Assembly: GCF_039542035.1 (NCBI RefSeq)
Contig: NZ_BAABHJ010000040.1
Coordinates: 558,001-622,000 of the forward strand
DNA length: 64,000 nt
Direction of reading: 5' to 3'
Origin: Actinoallomurus liliacearum
GTDB taxonomy: Bacteria; Actinomycetota; Actinomycetes; Streptosporangiales; Streptosporangiaceae
Shown here one piece after another: positions 1-8,569 of this stretch. The notes beneath the pieces are model-generated. The model did no database searches, had not been told where the DNA came from, and saw only the letters and a list, made by a program, of their open reading frames with translations. Every line of letters starts with the position of its first letter. The first letter of the stretch is position 1. The position numbers were made by a program, and so were the translations under genes.

Positions 1-215
1 CACGGCACGCGCAGCACGGAGGGGCCCCGCAGGATCGCGAGGACGGCGGCGAGCACGACGGCGGCGACGACGAAGCGGATCCCGGCGCCGATCAGCGGCG
101 GCATCGTCTGGACGACGTAGTGGATGCCGAGGTAGGTCGAGCCCCAGACGACGTAGACGATCGGCAGGGCCACCCAGGTCAACGGCGGACGTGAGTCATG
201 AGTCTGTGTGGTCAT
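1..215 (-). CDS. EamA/DMT-family transporter, N-terminal part (cut by window edge)
   Basis: Only the first 71 codons lie in the window; the gene runs leftward off the edge. The start is the ATG at 215. After a short polar N-terminus come two hydrophobic helices. Between them are the residues WGSTYLGIHYV and PPLIGAGIRF, a hallmark of the first EamA repeat of drug/metabolite exporters (RhaT/YedA type). The family has ten membrane helices and exports amino acids or small metabolites; the substrate cannot be told from this fragment. Confidence 0.8.
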   Translation of the reverse strand, partial: MTTQTHDSRPPLTWVALPIVYVVWGSTYLGIHYVVQTMPPLIGAGIRFVVAAVVLAAVLAILRGPSVLRVP

Positions 216-340
216 GGCTCATTACACGGTAGTGGGTGCGACCTTCTTCGCGCCACGCTCTTTTCCGACCTCGAGCCCACGGAGCCGGCCATTCGGGCAT
301 GCGGCGCGAAGAGGCCGTTCACCCGGCGAGACGTCGCGGT

Positions 341-1027
341 TCAGCCGCAGACGTAGTCGAAGGCGCCCGAGGCCCGCAGGCCCGGCCCGCCCGACTGGAC
401 GATCTCCAGAGTGGCGACCGCGTGCAGGGTCCCGTCGCCCCTGACCGTCCAGCGCAGCGGGACCTGGACCGAGTGCTGCCCCTTGCGCACGCTCTCGGAC
501 AGGACTCCGGAGACCTGGCCGTCGCTGCGCCGCCAGCGGTACCTCACGTCGCCGTACCCGCCGTTGGTCCGGATCGTCCCCACGAGCCGTACGGTCGTGT
601 CGCAGGACTGGACCGAGGTCGGCGCGCTCACGCTCACGCTCGTCACCGTGACGCCGGGACCGCCACGGAGCAGCCACCACACGACCAGGCCGGCGAGCAC
701 GGCGACGCCCAGGGTCAGCAGGCCGCCGACGATCCGTCGCCCGAGCCGCCGGCGCCGCCCGGACCCGCTCCACTTCTTCGCGACCTCGGGCGGGACGCCG
801 GGCCCGAACCGCAGCGTCACCCCGTCCCGGGACCGCTCCGGAGCCGCGTACGGCACGACGTCTCCGGGTTCACGGGTGGCCGACGCCAGGGTCTCGTCGG
901 AGTCACGCCGGTTCCCCTCGGAGTCCCGCCAGGCCTCGTCCAGGTCGCGCCATGTCTCGTCCGTGTCGCGCCGGGTCCCGTCCGTGTCGCGCCGGGTCCC
1001 GTCCGTGTCGCGTCGGGTCTCGTCCAT
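341..1027 (-). CDS. Single-pass membrane protein with heptad-repeat N-terminus, partner of the upstream kinase
   Basis: A 228-residue protein. Residues 5-46 are six tandem 7-residue repeats (RRDTDGT-like, very charged). One membrane helix follows near residues 98-117, after an arginine-rich stop, then an extracytoplasmic beta-rich domain with two cysteines (SCDTT... and the C-terminal YVCG). That outer domain resembles the outer domain of the kinase encoded just upstream. Its ATG lies 3 nt after the kinase stop, and the ribosome-binding site GGAGGGGG lies inside the last kinase codons, so the two are translationally coupled. Function unknown. The charged threonine-rich repeats facing the cytoplasm could be kinase substrates (inference). 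Confidence 0.7.
   Translation of the reverse strand: MDETRRDTDGTRRDTDGTRRDTDETWRDLDEAWRDSEGNRRDSDETLASATREPGDVVPYAAPERSRDGVTLRFGPGVPPEVAKKWSGSGRRRRLGRRIVGGLLTLGVAVLAGLVVWWLLRGGPGVTVTSVSVSAPTSVQSCDTTVRLVGTIRTNGGYGDVRYRWRRSDGQVSGVLSESVRKGQHSVQVPLRWTVRGDGTLHAVATLEIVQSGGPGLRASGAFDYVCG
890..1015 (-). repeat. Six tandem 21-nt repeats encoding RRDTDGT-like heptads
   Basis: Six 21-bp units lie back to back in the 5' part of the membrane-protein gene. The first two are nearly identical in DNA as well as protein; the later ones have drifted (WRDLDEA, WRDSEGN, RRDSDET). The unit is in frame, so copy-number change would lengthen or shorten the cytoplasmic tail without a frameshift. Confidence 0.85.
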
Positions 1028-1030
1028 GTG

Positions 1031-2608
1031 TCATCCCCCTCCCGTCGCAGGGCACTGTCCGGATCCCTTGGCCGAGAGGCCGCGGGAGGAGGCCACGGCG
1101 GTCACCGTGCCGGCGCATCGCTGGACCGACCCGGTGACCTGCACCTGGTGGTCGCCGGGTCCCCGCACGCTCGTCGTGCCGCCGGACCCGGACAGCTCCC
1201 CGGAGGAGAAGCTCACCGTGACGTCCACGGTCCCGGGGCCGCTGACCGTCACGGTGACGGTCGCCGTCACCGGATAACCCGCGGCCGCGGCGCCGTCCGG
1301 GGCCGAGCCGACGCTGACGCCGTCGACGCGGAGGTCCGTGACCGTCGTGGCGACGCTCGCGCTGGGGGTGGGCTTGGGGACCACGACCACGGGCTTGGTC
1401 GGGCCCTCGGCCGGAGCGGTCGTCGTGCCGGGAGAGCCGGTGGTCGGTGTCGTCGTCTCGGACGAGGGTGTCGACCCGGTCGGCGTGGCACTGTCCGACG
1501 GCGTCGTGCTCGGCGACGGCGAGGCGGTGTCGCCGGGAGAGGGGCCCGGCTCGGCCACCACGGACGGCGTCGAGGTCGCGGTCGTGCCGGCGCCGAGGCG
1601 GTGGTGGGAGCCGGCCAGGACGTACGCCCCGCCACCGCCGGCCAGCAGCGCGCCGACCGCCATCCCGGCCACCACCATGAGACGGCTCTTGCCGAGGCGC
1701 GTCAGCGCCAGCGCCGTGCCGCCGGTGGGGATGGGCCGGGCGAGGGGGAACAGGTAGGCCAGCAGGGCGGCGAGGGCCGCCAGGCGGACCCGGCCGCGCT
1801 CCTCCCAGCCCGGGCCGTAGCCGGCGATCGCCGCGTCCTCGAGCTCGGCGAGGAACGCCTCGGCCGACGCCGGCCGGTCGGCGAAGTCCTTGGCGAGGCC
1901 GCGCGTCACCAGGCCGCGCAGCTCCACCGGGACCCGGTCGACCGGGATCGGGTCGAGGCGGTGCGCGGCGGCCAGCGCCCACAGCCCCTCGACCGGGTAG
2001 GGGCGTTCGCCGGTGAGGCATTCGTAGAACACGGCGGTGGCCGCGTACACGTCGGTGGCCGGTCCGACGGTGCCCGTGATCCACTGTTCGGGCGCCATGT
2101 AGGCGGGCGTGCCGGAGGCGGTCGCGCGTTCGTCCGCGCGGACCGCGATGCCGAAGTCCGCGAGCCGGCTCTCGCCGTCGTCGCGGACGAGCACGTTGGC
2201 GGGTTTGTAGTCCCGGTGGACGACCCCCGCGGCGTGCGCGGCCGCGAGCCCGCGCAGCGAGCCCTTGAGGACGACCAGCGCGGCCTCGGGGCCGGTGGGC
2301 CCCTGGGTCTTCAGGACGTCCTTGAGCGTGACACCGTCGACCAGCTCCATCACGAGGGCGGCGGCCGTCGGCGTCTCGACGTACTCGTAGAGGCCGACGA
2401 CGTGGGGGTCGGTCAGCTCGGCCATCAGCCGCGCCTCCGCCCGGAACCGGTCGAGGAAGTCGGCGTCGGACCTGAGCGCGTCCGACAGGTACTTGATGGC
2501 GGCGGGAGTGCCGGTCGCCTCGTGCACGGCGAGGACGACCGTGCCGGAGGCACCCTGCCCGAGGATTCGGACCTGCCGGTATCCGGGGACCGTCCAGTTT
2601 CCGTCCAT
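1031..2608 (-). CDS. Transmembrane Ser/Thr protein kinase (Hanks type)
   Basis: A 525-residue PknB-type kinase. The glycine loop GQGASGTV is at 18-24, the ATP lysine at K39, the catalytic HRDYKPAN at 131-138, DFG at 151-153 and APE at 172-174. All key residues are present, so it should be active. One membrane helix lies near 305-328, then a long Pro/Ser/Thr linker and an outer Ig-like domain with two cysteines. I chose the ATG at 2608 over an upstream in-frame ATG at 2626 because AAGGA lies 7 nt before it. The next gene starts 3 nt after its stop. The extracellular domain suggests sensing at the cell surface; the ligand is unknown. Confidence 0.92.
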   Translation of the reverse strand: MDGNWTVPGYRQVRILGQGASGTVVLAVHEATGTPAAIKYLSDALRSDADFLDRFRAEARLMAELTDPHVVGLYEYVETPTAAALVMELVDGVTLKDVLKTQGPTGPEAALVVLKGSLRGLAAAHAAGVVHRDYKPANVLVRDDGESRLADFGIAVRADERATASGTPAYMAPEQWITGTVGPATDVYAATAVFYECLTGERPYPVEGLWALAAAHRLDPIPVDRVPVELRGLVTRGLAKDFADRPASAEAFLAELEDAAIAGYGPGWEERGRVRLAALAALLAYLFPLARPIPTGGTALALTRLGKSRLMVVAGMAVGALLAGGGGAYVLAGSHHRLGAGTTATSTPSVVAEPGPSPGDTASPSPSTTPSDSATPTGSTPSSETTTPTTGSPGTTTAPAEGPTKPVVVVPKPTPSASVATTVTDLRVDGVSVGSAPDGAAAAGYPVTATVTVTVSGPGTVDVTVSFSSGELSGSGGTTSVRGPGDHQVQVTGSVQRCAGTVTAVASSRGLSAKGSGQCPATGGG

Positions 2609-2810
2609 GGCGTTCCTTGGTCTCAAGCGACGGAGAGCGTCGGGGTCCCGACACTACGTATGCGACGTACGCCGCACCTGTCGAGTTGAGAAAAGGCGAT
2701 GAAGTGGCCGGATTCGGCCATGACCGTAATGATGACTACGAGTCGGAAGTAAAACGCCGTATCGCTCGGGACGGACGCCGCCCGAAGAAATGTTCCGCTT
2801 CGGCCGAGGA

Positions 2811-2830
2811 CCGCCCTATATGTCGGGCGG
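2811..2830 (-). terminator. Weak hairpin downstream of the HTH regulator
   Basis: A 6-bp stem (CCGCCC/GGGCGG) with an AT-rich 8-nt loop sits just past the 3' end of the leftward regulator gene. There is no T-tract, so termination is a guess. The rest of the 2609-2845 gap must hold the kinase promoter; I see no clear -35/-10 pair there. Confidence 0.35.
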
Positions 2831-2845
2831 CCCCCGGTCGGCGGA

Positions 2846-4195
2846 TCAGCCGGCCTTCGGCCCGAGCTTCTCGACGATCAGCCGGTACAGCTGGCGGGGA
2901 CGGCCCGGTTGCGGGGTCCGGTTCGGCGGCAGAGGCCAGGCGAGGCCCTCTTCCACCAGTGTCCGCAGCAGTCGCCGAGCCGTGCGCGGGGTGACGCCGA
3001 GCATCTTCCCGGCGTTCTCCGCGTCCACGATGAGCGGCTGCCGGCCGTCGGCACCCTCCTCACCCGGCTGGTCGCCCAGCTTGTCGGCCAGGCGGGCGAG
3101 GATCTCCAGGCCCTTGGGCTTGGCCGGCGCCGGAGCGCGGGGCGGGGTGCGCGGGGCGGGCACGAGCGCGCGGCCGTCCCGGTCCAGCGCGAAGCCCTGC
3201 GCCCGCTGCGACGTCTGCGAGCGGGCGAGGGCCGCCCGCGCGTGCGTCTCCGCCTCCTGGGCGGTGCGCCCCATGCCGATGCCGACCTCGACCGCCAGCC
3301 CCAGCTCCTCCCGGACCCGCTCGACGAACGGCGGGGTGCGGAACCCCTCCGTCGCCGCCGTGATCGAGCCGCGGGTGGCGGTGACCAGGTAGCTGTGGTC
3401 GTCGAGCGGCCAGACTGCGGCGCTCATCCGGTGCGCCTCCTGCAGGAGGAGGCGCTGCAGCGACAGCTTCAGCTCCTCGCGCCAGTAGCGCGGCGTGACG
3501 CGCCGCGGCGTCTCGCGCAGCGTCGGAACGTCCACGACCACGACGACGAGCTGGGACTCCTCCAGCCGGTGATGGGCGCCCAGCAGCGCCGAGGTCTGCA
3601 GCGCGGACCGGATCGCCGCGCCCGTCGGCCGGATGCGCAGCGTCGGCACGCCGGCCAGCTCGAGCCGCTCCGCCGTCGCGTGCACGCAAGTGAGCGCGAC
3701 ACTTGTCGCGCCGCGACGCCACAAACGCTCGTGAAAGGCCGCCAGGGTCCCCGGCCCGGCCGCCTCCTCCCGCAAGTGCACGTGCTCGGTGTTGAGGTTG
3801 ATCTCGCCGTACGCCTCTTCGACCTCGGCGCGGCTCAGCACGTCGATGCTGACGCGCGACGGCTCGTGGTGCTCGTCGAGTGCGGCGCGCAGGAGCGCGC
3901 CCTGCAGCGCGGCGCCGTTCAGCGGGACGAACGTCGCCGGCATCGTGAGGACGCCCGCCTTGCGGGCGAACTCGTACGGGACCGGGCTGGCGAACAGACA
4001 GACGTCCACCCCCGACCCGAGCCGTACGACCTTGTCCGCCGCCTCCTGCTCGTCGCGGTACGCCGCCGCGACGAGGCGGCTCGGCACCGGCGTGGGGCCG
4101 TGGCCCATGAGCATGACGCGCTCGACCAGATCGTGTGGTCCGACGACGCCGATGGTCAGATCGGGTGTCACCGATCCGCCTCGAGGACCACTCAT
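2846..4195 (-). CDS. Putative transcriptional regulator with C-terminal HTH and degenerate nucleotidyl-cyclase-like segment
   Basis: A 449-residue protein. The N-terminal ~240 residues look like a two-lobed alpha/beta sensor domain. Around 285-315 the pattern VGIGMGRTAQEAETHA resembles degenerate GGDEF or GTP-cyclohydrolase-III-like motifs. An Ala/Pro-rich linker follows, then a C-terminal winged HTH (about 385-449; AGKMLGVTPRTARRLL, then a GRPRQLYRL wing). The start has GGGAGGGG upstream. It is monocistronic. The domain order is consistent with a ligand-sensing regulator of an actinobacterial type. I do not recognise the subfamily or its targets. Confidence 0.6.
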   Translation of the reverse strand: MSGPRGGSVTPDLTIGVVGPHDLVERVMLMGHGPTPVPSRLVAAAYRDEQEAADKVVRLGSGVDVCLFASPVPYEFARKAGVLTMPATFVPLNGAALQGALLRAALDEHHEPSRVSIDVLSRAEVEEAYGEINLNTEHVHLREEAAGPGTLAAFHERLWRRGATSVALTCVHATAERLELAGVPTLRIRPTGAAIRSALQTSALLGAHHRLEESQLVVVVVDVPTLRETPRRVTPRYWREELKLSLQRLLLQEAHRMSAAVWPLDDHSYLVTATRGSITAATEGFRTPPFVERVREELGLAVEVGIGMGRTAQEAETHARAALARSQTSQRAQGFALDRDGRALVPAPRTPPRAPAPAKPKGLEILARLADKLGDQPGEEGADGRQPLIVDAENAGKMLGVTPRTARRLLRTLVEEGLAWPLPPNRTPQPGRPRQLYRLIVEKLGPKAG

Positions 4196-4623
4196 CTCCG
4201 CCCCTCCCGGCGCCGCGGCGCCTTTAGGCGGCTTTCGGCCGGTCCTACCTGCCGCCCGTTCCGTCTCGCGGCCGTCGACCCACGGCCTTCACCCAACGCA
4301 TGACCCATCACATTGACGCCCCTGTCTGGTCGTCCGCCCCAGCTCCGTGAACTAACACCTCACTGGGCAGATCGCCGGAGGCCCGCGATATGTGACGCGT
4401 CTTAGCGAAATCGGTTAAGAGTGCGTCGAAAAACCACTAGTAGAGAGCGTCCGGTGAGGGAAATATTACTAACCGGTTAGGTCAGCGAGGGTCGGAAGGC
4501 TTGTGATCATTAAGGTCCAATATGGCACACGCCCCGCCGCGTTCGCCGGTGAATGACGGCCTCGCGTAGGAGAGGGGTCACTGCCGGGATCGCGACGGGG
4601 CGTCCGCGCCGTGGAACCAGAGG
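4196..4623. other. Gene-free interval between regulator and murA
   Basis: 428 bp without a credible gene. The part next to murA (about 4390-4540) is markedly less GC-rich than the surroundings and contains the palindrome listed separately. It should also hold the promoter of the leftward regulator gene (start 4195), which I could not place. Confidence 0.6.
4469..4480. promoter_or_regulatory. Perfect 12-bp palindrome CTAACCGGTTAG
   Basis: A perfect palindrome in the AT-richer patch between two genes, with a related half-site (TCGGTTAAG) about 60 bp upstream. It has the size and symmetry of a dimeric regulator site. No recognised regulator can be assigned. Confidence 0.35.
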
Positions 4624-5913
4624 TCAGGCCAGGCGCTCGATGTCCGCGCCCAGGGCGTTCAGCCGCTCGGCGATGTGCGAGTGGCCGCGGTCCAGGTAAT
4701 AGCCGTTGGTGATGGTGGTCTCGCCCTCGGCCACGAGGCCGGCCAGCACCAGCGCGCTTCCGGTGCGCAGGTCGTGGGCGACGACCTCGGACCCGCGCAG
4801 GGGCGTCGCGCCGTTGACCTTGGCCCGGTTGCCGTTCACCTCGATGTCGGCGCCCATCCGCACCAGCTCGTCGGCCAGCTTGAACCGGCCGTCGAAGATG
4901 CGCTCGTAGATGTAGCTCGGGCCGTCGGCGAGGCAGGACACCGCCATGATCGGCGACTGGAGGTCGGTGGCGAAGCCGGGGTACTCGTCGGTGATCACGT
5001 TGATGGGCCGCAGCGGCCGGTCCCGGCGGACCCGGAGCACGGCGCCCTCCTCGGAGAACTCCACGCCCATCTGCTCCAGCTTGTCGGCCGCGACGCCGAG
5101 GTGCTCGAGCGAGGCGCCGACCAGGCTGATCTCGCCGCCGGTGATGGCGGCCGCCATGACCAGGACGCCCGCGTCGATGCGGTCGGGCATCACCGTGTGC
5201 TGGACCGCGGTGAGCTTGTCGACGCCCTCGACGGTGATGAAGCCGGTGCCGCCGCCGGTGATGCGGGCGCCCATCCGCTGCACGAACTGGATGACGTCCA
5301 GCACCTCGGGCTCGAGGGCGCAGTTCTTGATCAGTGTGGTGCCCTCGGCCAGCGAGGCGGCCATGATGAGGTTCTCGGTGCCGGTGTGCGACGGCGTGTC
5401 CAGGTAGAGCGTGCCGCCCTGCAGCTGGCCGGCCTTGACGTGGATGCTGCCACGGCCGTCGTCGCTCACCTGCTCGGTGACGGTCGCGCCCATGCGCTTG
5501 AAACCGTTGTAGTGGAAGTCGAGGTTGCGGCTGCCGAGGTTGCATCCGCCGACGCCCTCGATCACCGCCTCACCGAGTCGGTGCAGCAACGCCGGCACGA
5601 ACAGGAACGAGCCACGGAACCGCGAGGCGATCTCTTCCGGCAGGACCGGGCTGGTCAGCTTCGACGCGTCGATCACCAGGGTGCGCTCGGCCTCGTGCAG
5701 CTCGGCCTTCGCGCCGACCGCCTCGGCCAGCTCGACCGCACGTTTCACGTCCTCGATGATCGGCACGTTCCGCAGGACCGTACGTCCCTCGGCCGCCATC
5801 AGGGAGGCGCCGATCATCGGCAGGACGGCGTTCTTGGCGCCCTGGACGAACACGGTGCCGCTCAACTCGGCGCCACCACGCACGCGGTAACGGACCTCGT
5901 GGCCCAAGCTCAT
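4624..5913 (-). CDS. murA: UDP-N-acetylglucosamine 1-carboxyvinyltransferase
   Basis: 429 residues, the family's usual length. It transfers enolpyruvate from PEP to UDP-GlcNAc, the first committed step of peptidoglycan synthesis, in the cytoplasm. The KN pair is at 27-28 (QGAKNAVLP). The catalytic cysteine is C124 in GGCNLGSRNLDFH, so it should be fosfomycin-sensitive, unlike the Cys-to-Asp forms of mycobacteria. The C-terminal substrate loop (RTGSALVLAGL) is present. The ATG has AAAGGAG upstream, and a TCTAAC-like -10 lies about 25 nt before that. It is a single gene. Confidence 0.95.
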   Translation of the reverse strand: MSLGHEVRYRVRGGAELSGTVFVQGAKNAVLPMIGASLMAAEGRTVLRNVPIIEDVKRAVELAEAVGAKAELHEAERTLVIDASKLTSPVLPEEIASRFRGSFLFVPALLHRLGEAVIEGVGGCNLGSRNLDFHYNGFKRMGATVTEQVSDDGRGSIHVKAGQLQGGTLYLDTPSHTGTENLIMAASLAEGTTLIKNCALEPEVLDVIQFVQRMGARITGGGTGFITVEGVDKLTAVQHTVMPDRIDAGVLVMAAAITGGEISLVGASLEHLGVAADKLEQMGVEFSEEGAVLRVRRDRPLRPINVITDEYPGFATDLQSPIMAVSCLADGPSYIYERIFDGRFKLADELVRMGADIEVNGNRAKVNGATPLRGSEVVAHDLRTGSALVLAGLVAEGETTITNGYYLDRGHSHIAERLNALGADIERLA

Positions 5914-6250
5914 ATCGCCGGTGCTCCTTTGGCTGCGGTGAAGTTAGACTGCCCGCTCGGTCAGGTCGGCGGGTCACGAGTGCCGCGCGTGTGACACGGG
6001 CGGCCCCAGTATTCCATCGGGTGCTCCGTGGCATGACCGAAACTTCCGGTCTCGCGTGGTAACCCCGATTCGTTAGATTCGGCGGGCCGCAGGTTTGTTC
6101 GGGGTCTCCCGGACCTCAGCGCCGAGGCTTGCCGATGCGTTCAGCGTTTCACTTGTACGAACCTGAGTCCCGAGGATACCCACGTACCGGTGTGGTCCCG
6201 GAGGCCCGGTGCGCCACAGGTGTCGCGACCGGCCCGACCAGGGCCCAATC
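5914..6250. other. Gene-free interval upstream of murA
   Basis: About 340 bp containing the murA promoter and leader. Several reading frames are open by chance, but none has consistent third-position GC bias plus a ribosome-binding site. No repeat or clear hairpin was seen. Confidence 0.5.
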
Positions 6251-6400
6251 GTGATCGAATCTTTTGGATGGGCCGCGATCGACGAGGCGCCGGCCCGCGT
6301 CCACGGAGCCGCCGCATTCGGCACCATCCACAAAGGGGCGCTCGGCGGCCCGGACCCGCTCGACGGCTACGGCGTCCCGGCCGGCGAGGTCATCGGCTGA
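6251..6400 (+). CDS. Possible 49-residue small protein or gene remnant
   Basis: A GTG-started frame whose codons past the eighth are almost all G/C-ending (ATC GAC GAG GCG CCG GCC CGC GTC...), the signature of real coding sequence in this genome. The product is glycine/proline rich (ending PDPLDGYGVPAGEVIG). It runs convergently into the MOSC gene and overlaps its 3' end by 11 nt. There is no good ribosome-binding site and no recognised domain. It could be a small gene or the 3' end of a lost gene. Confidence 0.35.
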   Translation: MIESFGWAAIDEAPARVHGAAAFGTIHKGALGGPDPLDGYGVPAGEVIG

Positions 6401-7193
6401 GCACGGTCACGTCGTCGCCGACGTTGATGGTGCCGAGGGCGCGGGGGACGGCGTTCTGGCCGAAGATGACGCCGCGGTCGCCGTCGGGGAACGTGTGCGT
6501 CCGGTAGGTCGCCAGGGTGCGCAGCGGCTCCCGGCCCTTGATGGCGGTCTCCTGGTCGGTGGTCGTGATGACGCAGCGGGCGCAGGGCTTGACCAGCTCC
6601 AGCTCGACCTCGCCGATCCGCAGGAACCGCACGGCGTCCTCGCCCCAGGCGCCGAGGCCCTCGAGCACGATGCTGGGCCGGAAGCGGTTCATCGGCAGCG
6701 GCTCGGCCAGGCGGGAGTTCAGCTCCGCCAGGGACTCCGCCGAGACGACGAGCAGCGGGAACTCGTCGGCGAACTTGACCGTGCCGCCGCCGATCCCGGT
6801 CTCCCGCCGGCCGGTGAACCCCACGAGGCGGCAGTCGCGGCCGAGCGCGGCGGTGAACCAGGCGGCCGCCTCGTCGCCCTGGTCGACGCCCTGGCACGGG
6901 TTGCCGTGCACCGTGACGTCCAGGACCGGCCCGTCGGCCGGGACCGCGTGGGCGAGCGGTGCGCTTGGCCCGGTTCCGGTGAACTCCACGGTCAGCTTCA
7001 CGCCGTCGTACGACGGGCGCAGCAGCGCCATCCGCGGGACCTCCCGCTGTGACAGGTGCCGCCCGTCCGGACGGATCAGCATGAACGCGCGGTCGTGCCG
7101 GAACCCCTCCGGGAGCACCTCGGCCCTGGTCAGCGGCGTGCCGCCGGCGCTCTTCACGGGATAGACGTTCAGCTCGCGGACCACGACCGTCAT
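6390..7193 (-). CDS. MOSC domain protein (molybdenum-cofactor sulfurase C-terminal type)
   Basis: 267 residues from the ATG at 7193, which has GGGAG upstream; an in-frame ATG at 7220 is less likely. The N-terminal MOSC beta-barrel (YPVKSAGG) precedes the MOSC domain with the conserved cysteine stretch KPCARCVITTTDQETA. Members (YcbX, mARC-like) bind molybdenum cofactor and reduce N-hydroxylated compounds or carry sulfur. The specific substrate is not predictable. It follows purB by about 46 nt on the same strand and may share its transcript. Confidence 0.85.
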   Translation of the reverse strand: MTVVVRELNVYPVKSAGGTPLTRAEVLPEGFRHDRAFMLIRPDGRHLSQREVPRMALLRPSYDGVKLTVEFTGTGPSAPLAHAVPADGPVLDVTVHGNPCQGVDQGDEAAAWFTAALGRDCRLVGFTGRRETGIGGGTVKFADEFPLLVVSAESLAELNSRLAEPLPMNRFRPSIVLEGLGAWGEDAVRFLRIGEVELELVKPCARCVITTTDQETAIKGREPLRTLATYRTHTFPDGDRGVIFGQNAVPRALGTINVGDDVTVLSR

Positions 7194-7239
7194 TGGGGGG
7201 CTCCCTTCTCTCCCCGCCATGATCGCACTCGGGCCGCCG

Positions 7240-8550
7240 TCAGCTCAGCGCGGCGAGGCGCTGGAACATCCCGTCGAGGCGCTCGACGTACCGCTCCGGA
7301 CGGCAGACCTCGTCGAGCCGCGCCTCGTCGAGCGTCAGCCCGGCCGCGGCGGCCTGCGTGCGCAGCGTCTCGCGGAACGGCGTCCCGGTCTCCCAGGTCT
7401 CCATCGCGGCCCGCTGGACGAGCGGGTACGCCTCGTCGTCGCGGGACATGCCCGCGTTGACGAGCTCGAGCAGGACGGTGCTCGTGTAGATCAGGCCGCC
7501 GGTCGACTCCAGGTTGGCCCGCATCCGCTCGGTGTCGACGACGAGGCCGGTGACCAGGCGGTGCGTCAGGTTGAGCATGTAGTCGAGTCCGATGGAGGCG
7601 TCGGGCAGCGCGATCCGCTCGGTGGAGGAGTGCGAGATGTCCCGCTCGTGCCACAGCGGGATGCCCTCCAGGACCGGGGTCACCTGGGCGCGCACGATCC
7701 GGGCCATCCCGGCCAGTCGCTCGGAGATGATCGGGTTCTTCTTGTGCGGCATCGCGGAGGAGCCCTTCTGGCCCTTCCCGAACGGCTCCCACAGCTCGCG
7801 CACCTCGGTGCGCTGGCCGTGCCGGACCTCCAGAGCGATCGCCTCGCAGACCGTGGCCATGATCGCCAGCGCGGAGACCCACTCGCTGATGCCGTCGCGG
7901 ATCACCACCTGGGTGGACACGTCCGCGGCCGTCAGCCCGAGCTCGGCCGCGACGTACCGCTCGACGTCCGGGTCGATGTTCGAGTAGGTGCCGACGGCGC
8001 CGGAGATCGCGCAGACCCCGACGGCGGCCCGGGCGCGGTGCAGCCGGTCCCGGGAGCGCGCCATCGCGAACGCGAAGTCGGCGACCCGGTGCCCCCAGAC
8101 GTCGGGCTCGCCGTGGATGCCGTGGGTGCGGCCGACGCGCAGCGTGCCGCGGTGCGCCAGGCCGTGGTCGCGCAACGCCGCGACCAGGTCGTCCGCCTTG
8201 GCGAGCAGGATGTCGGTGGCCTCGACGAGCTGCACCGCGAGGGCGGTGTCGAGCAGGTCCGAGGACGTCATGCCGAAGTGCACGTACGCCGCGGCCTCGC
8301 GGGGCTTGGTGTTGTCGGCCCACGCGGACAGGAACGCGATCACATCGTGCTGGGTCGTCGCCTCGATCTCGGCGACCCGTTCGGGGGTCGGCGGTGGAGC
8401 GGCGCGCACCGGCTCGACGACGTCCGCCGGGACGGTGCCCGCCTTGGCGTGCGCCTCGAGCACCAGGGTCTCGACCCGGCACCACAGCTCGTACTTGTGC
8501 GCGTCGCTCCAGACGCGGCCCATCTCCGGAAGGGTGTAGCGCTCGATCAC
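7240..8550 (-). CDS. purB: Adenylosuccinate lyase
   Basis: 436 residues. It cleaves SAICAR to AICAR and adenylosuccinate to AMP, two steps of purine synthesis. The fumarase-superfamily signature GSSAMPHKKNP is present, with the catalytic serine in its flexible loop, and the histidine region GRTHGIHGEP matches the family. The GTG start is preceded by GGAAGG. It lies in a leftward run with purD, but the LtrA-like and GH5 genes separate them. Confidence 0.96.
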   Translation of the reverse strand: MIERYTLPEMGRVWSDAHKYELWCRVETLVLEAHAKAGTVPADVVEPVRAAPPPTPERVAEIEATTQHDVIAFLSAWADNTKPREAAAYVHFGMTSSDLLDTALAVQLVEATDILLAKADDLVAALRDHGLAHRGTLRVGRTHGIHGEPDVWGHRVADFAFAMARSRDRLHRARAAVGVCAISGAVGTYSNIDPDVERYVAAELGLTAADVSTQVVIRDGISEWVSALAIMATVCEAIALEVRHGQRTEVRELWEPFGKGQKGSSAMPHKKNPIISERLAGMARIVRAQVTPVLEGIPLWHERDISHSSTERIALPDASIGLDYMLNLTHRLVTGLVVDTERMRANLESTGGLIYTSTVLLELVNAGMSRDDEAYPLVQRAAMETWETGTPFRETLRTQAAAAGLTLDEARLDEVCRPERYVERLDGMFQRLAALS

Positions 8551-8569
8551 CCTTCCAGTGTCCCAGCCG

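Noticed and set aside
236..2689. A very long open frame opposite the Ser/Thr kinase and its partner
   Set aside because: It mirrors real genes, has poor third-position bias, no domain and arises from high GC. The same holds for the long antisense frames over murA, cvnA, clpB, dnaK and the Fe-S oxidoreductase.
5570..6034. Longer upstream starts for murA and other genes (MOSC at 7220, GH5 at 9784, purA at 27041, cvnA at 25656)
   Set aside because: The shorter starts have proper ribosome-binding sites or match family N-termini; the extensions do not.
6073..6333. A leftward 86-residue frame upstream of murA
   Set aside because: Codon bias is inconsistent, there is no ribosome-binding site, and part of it conflicts with the better-supported rightward frame at 6251.
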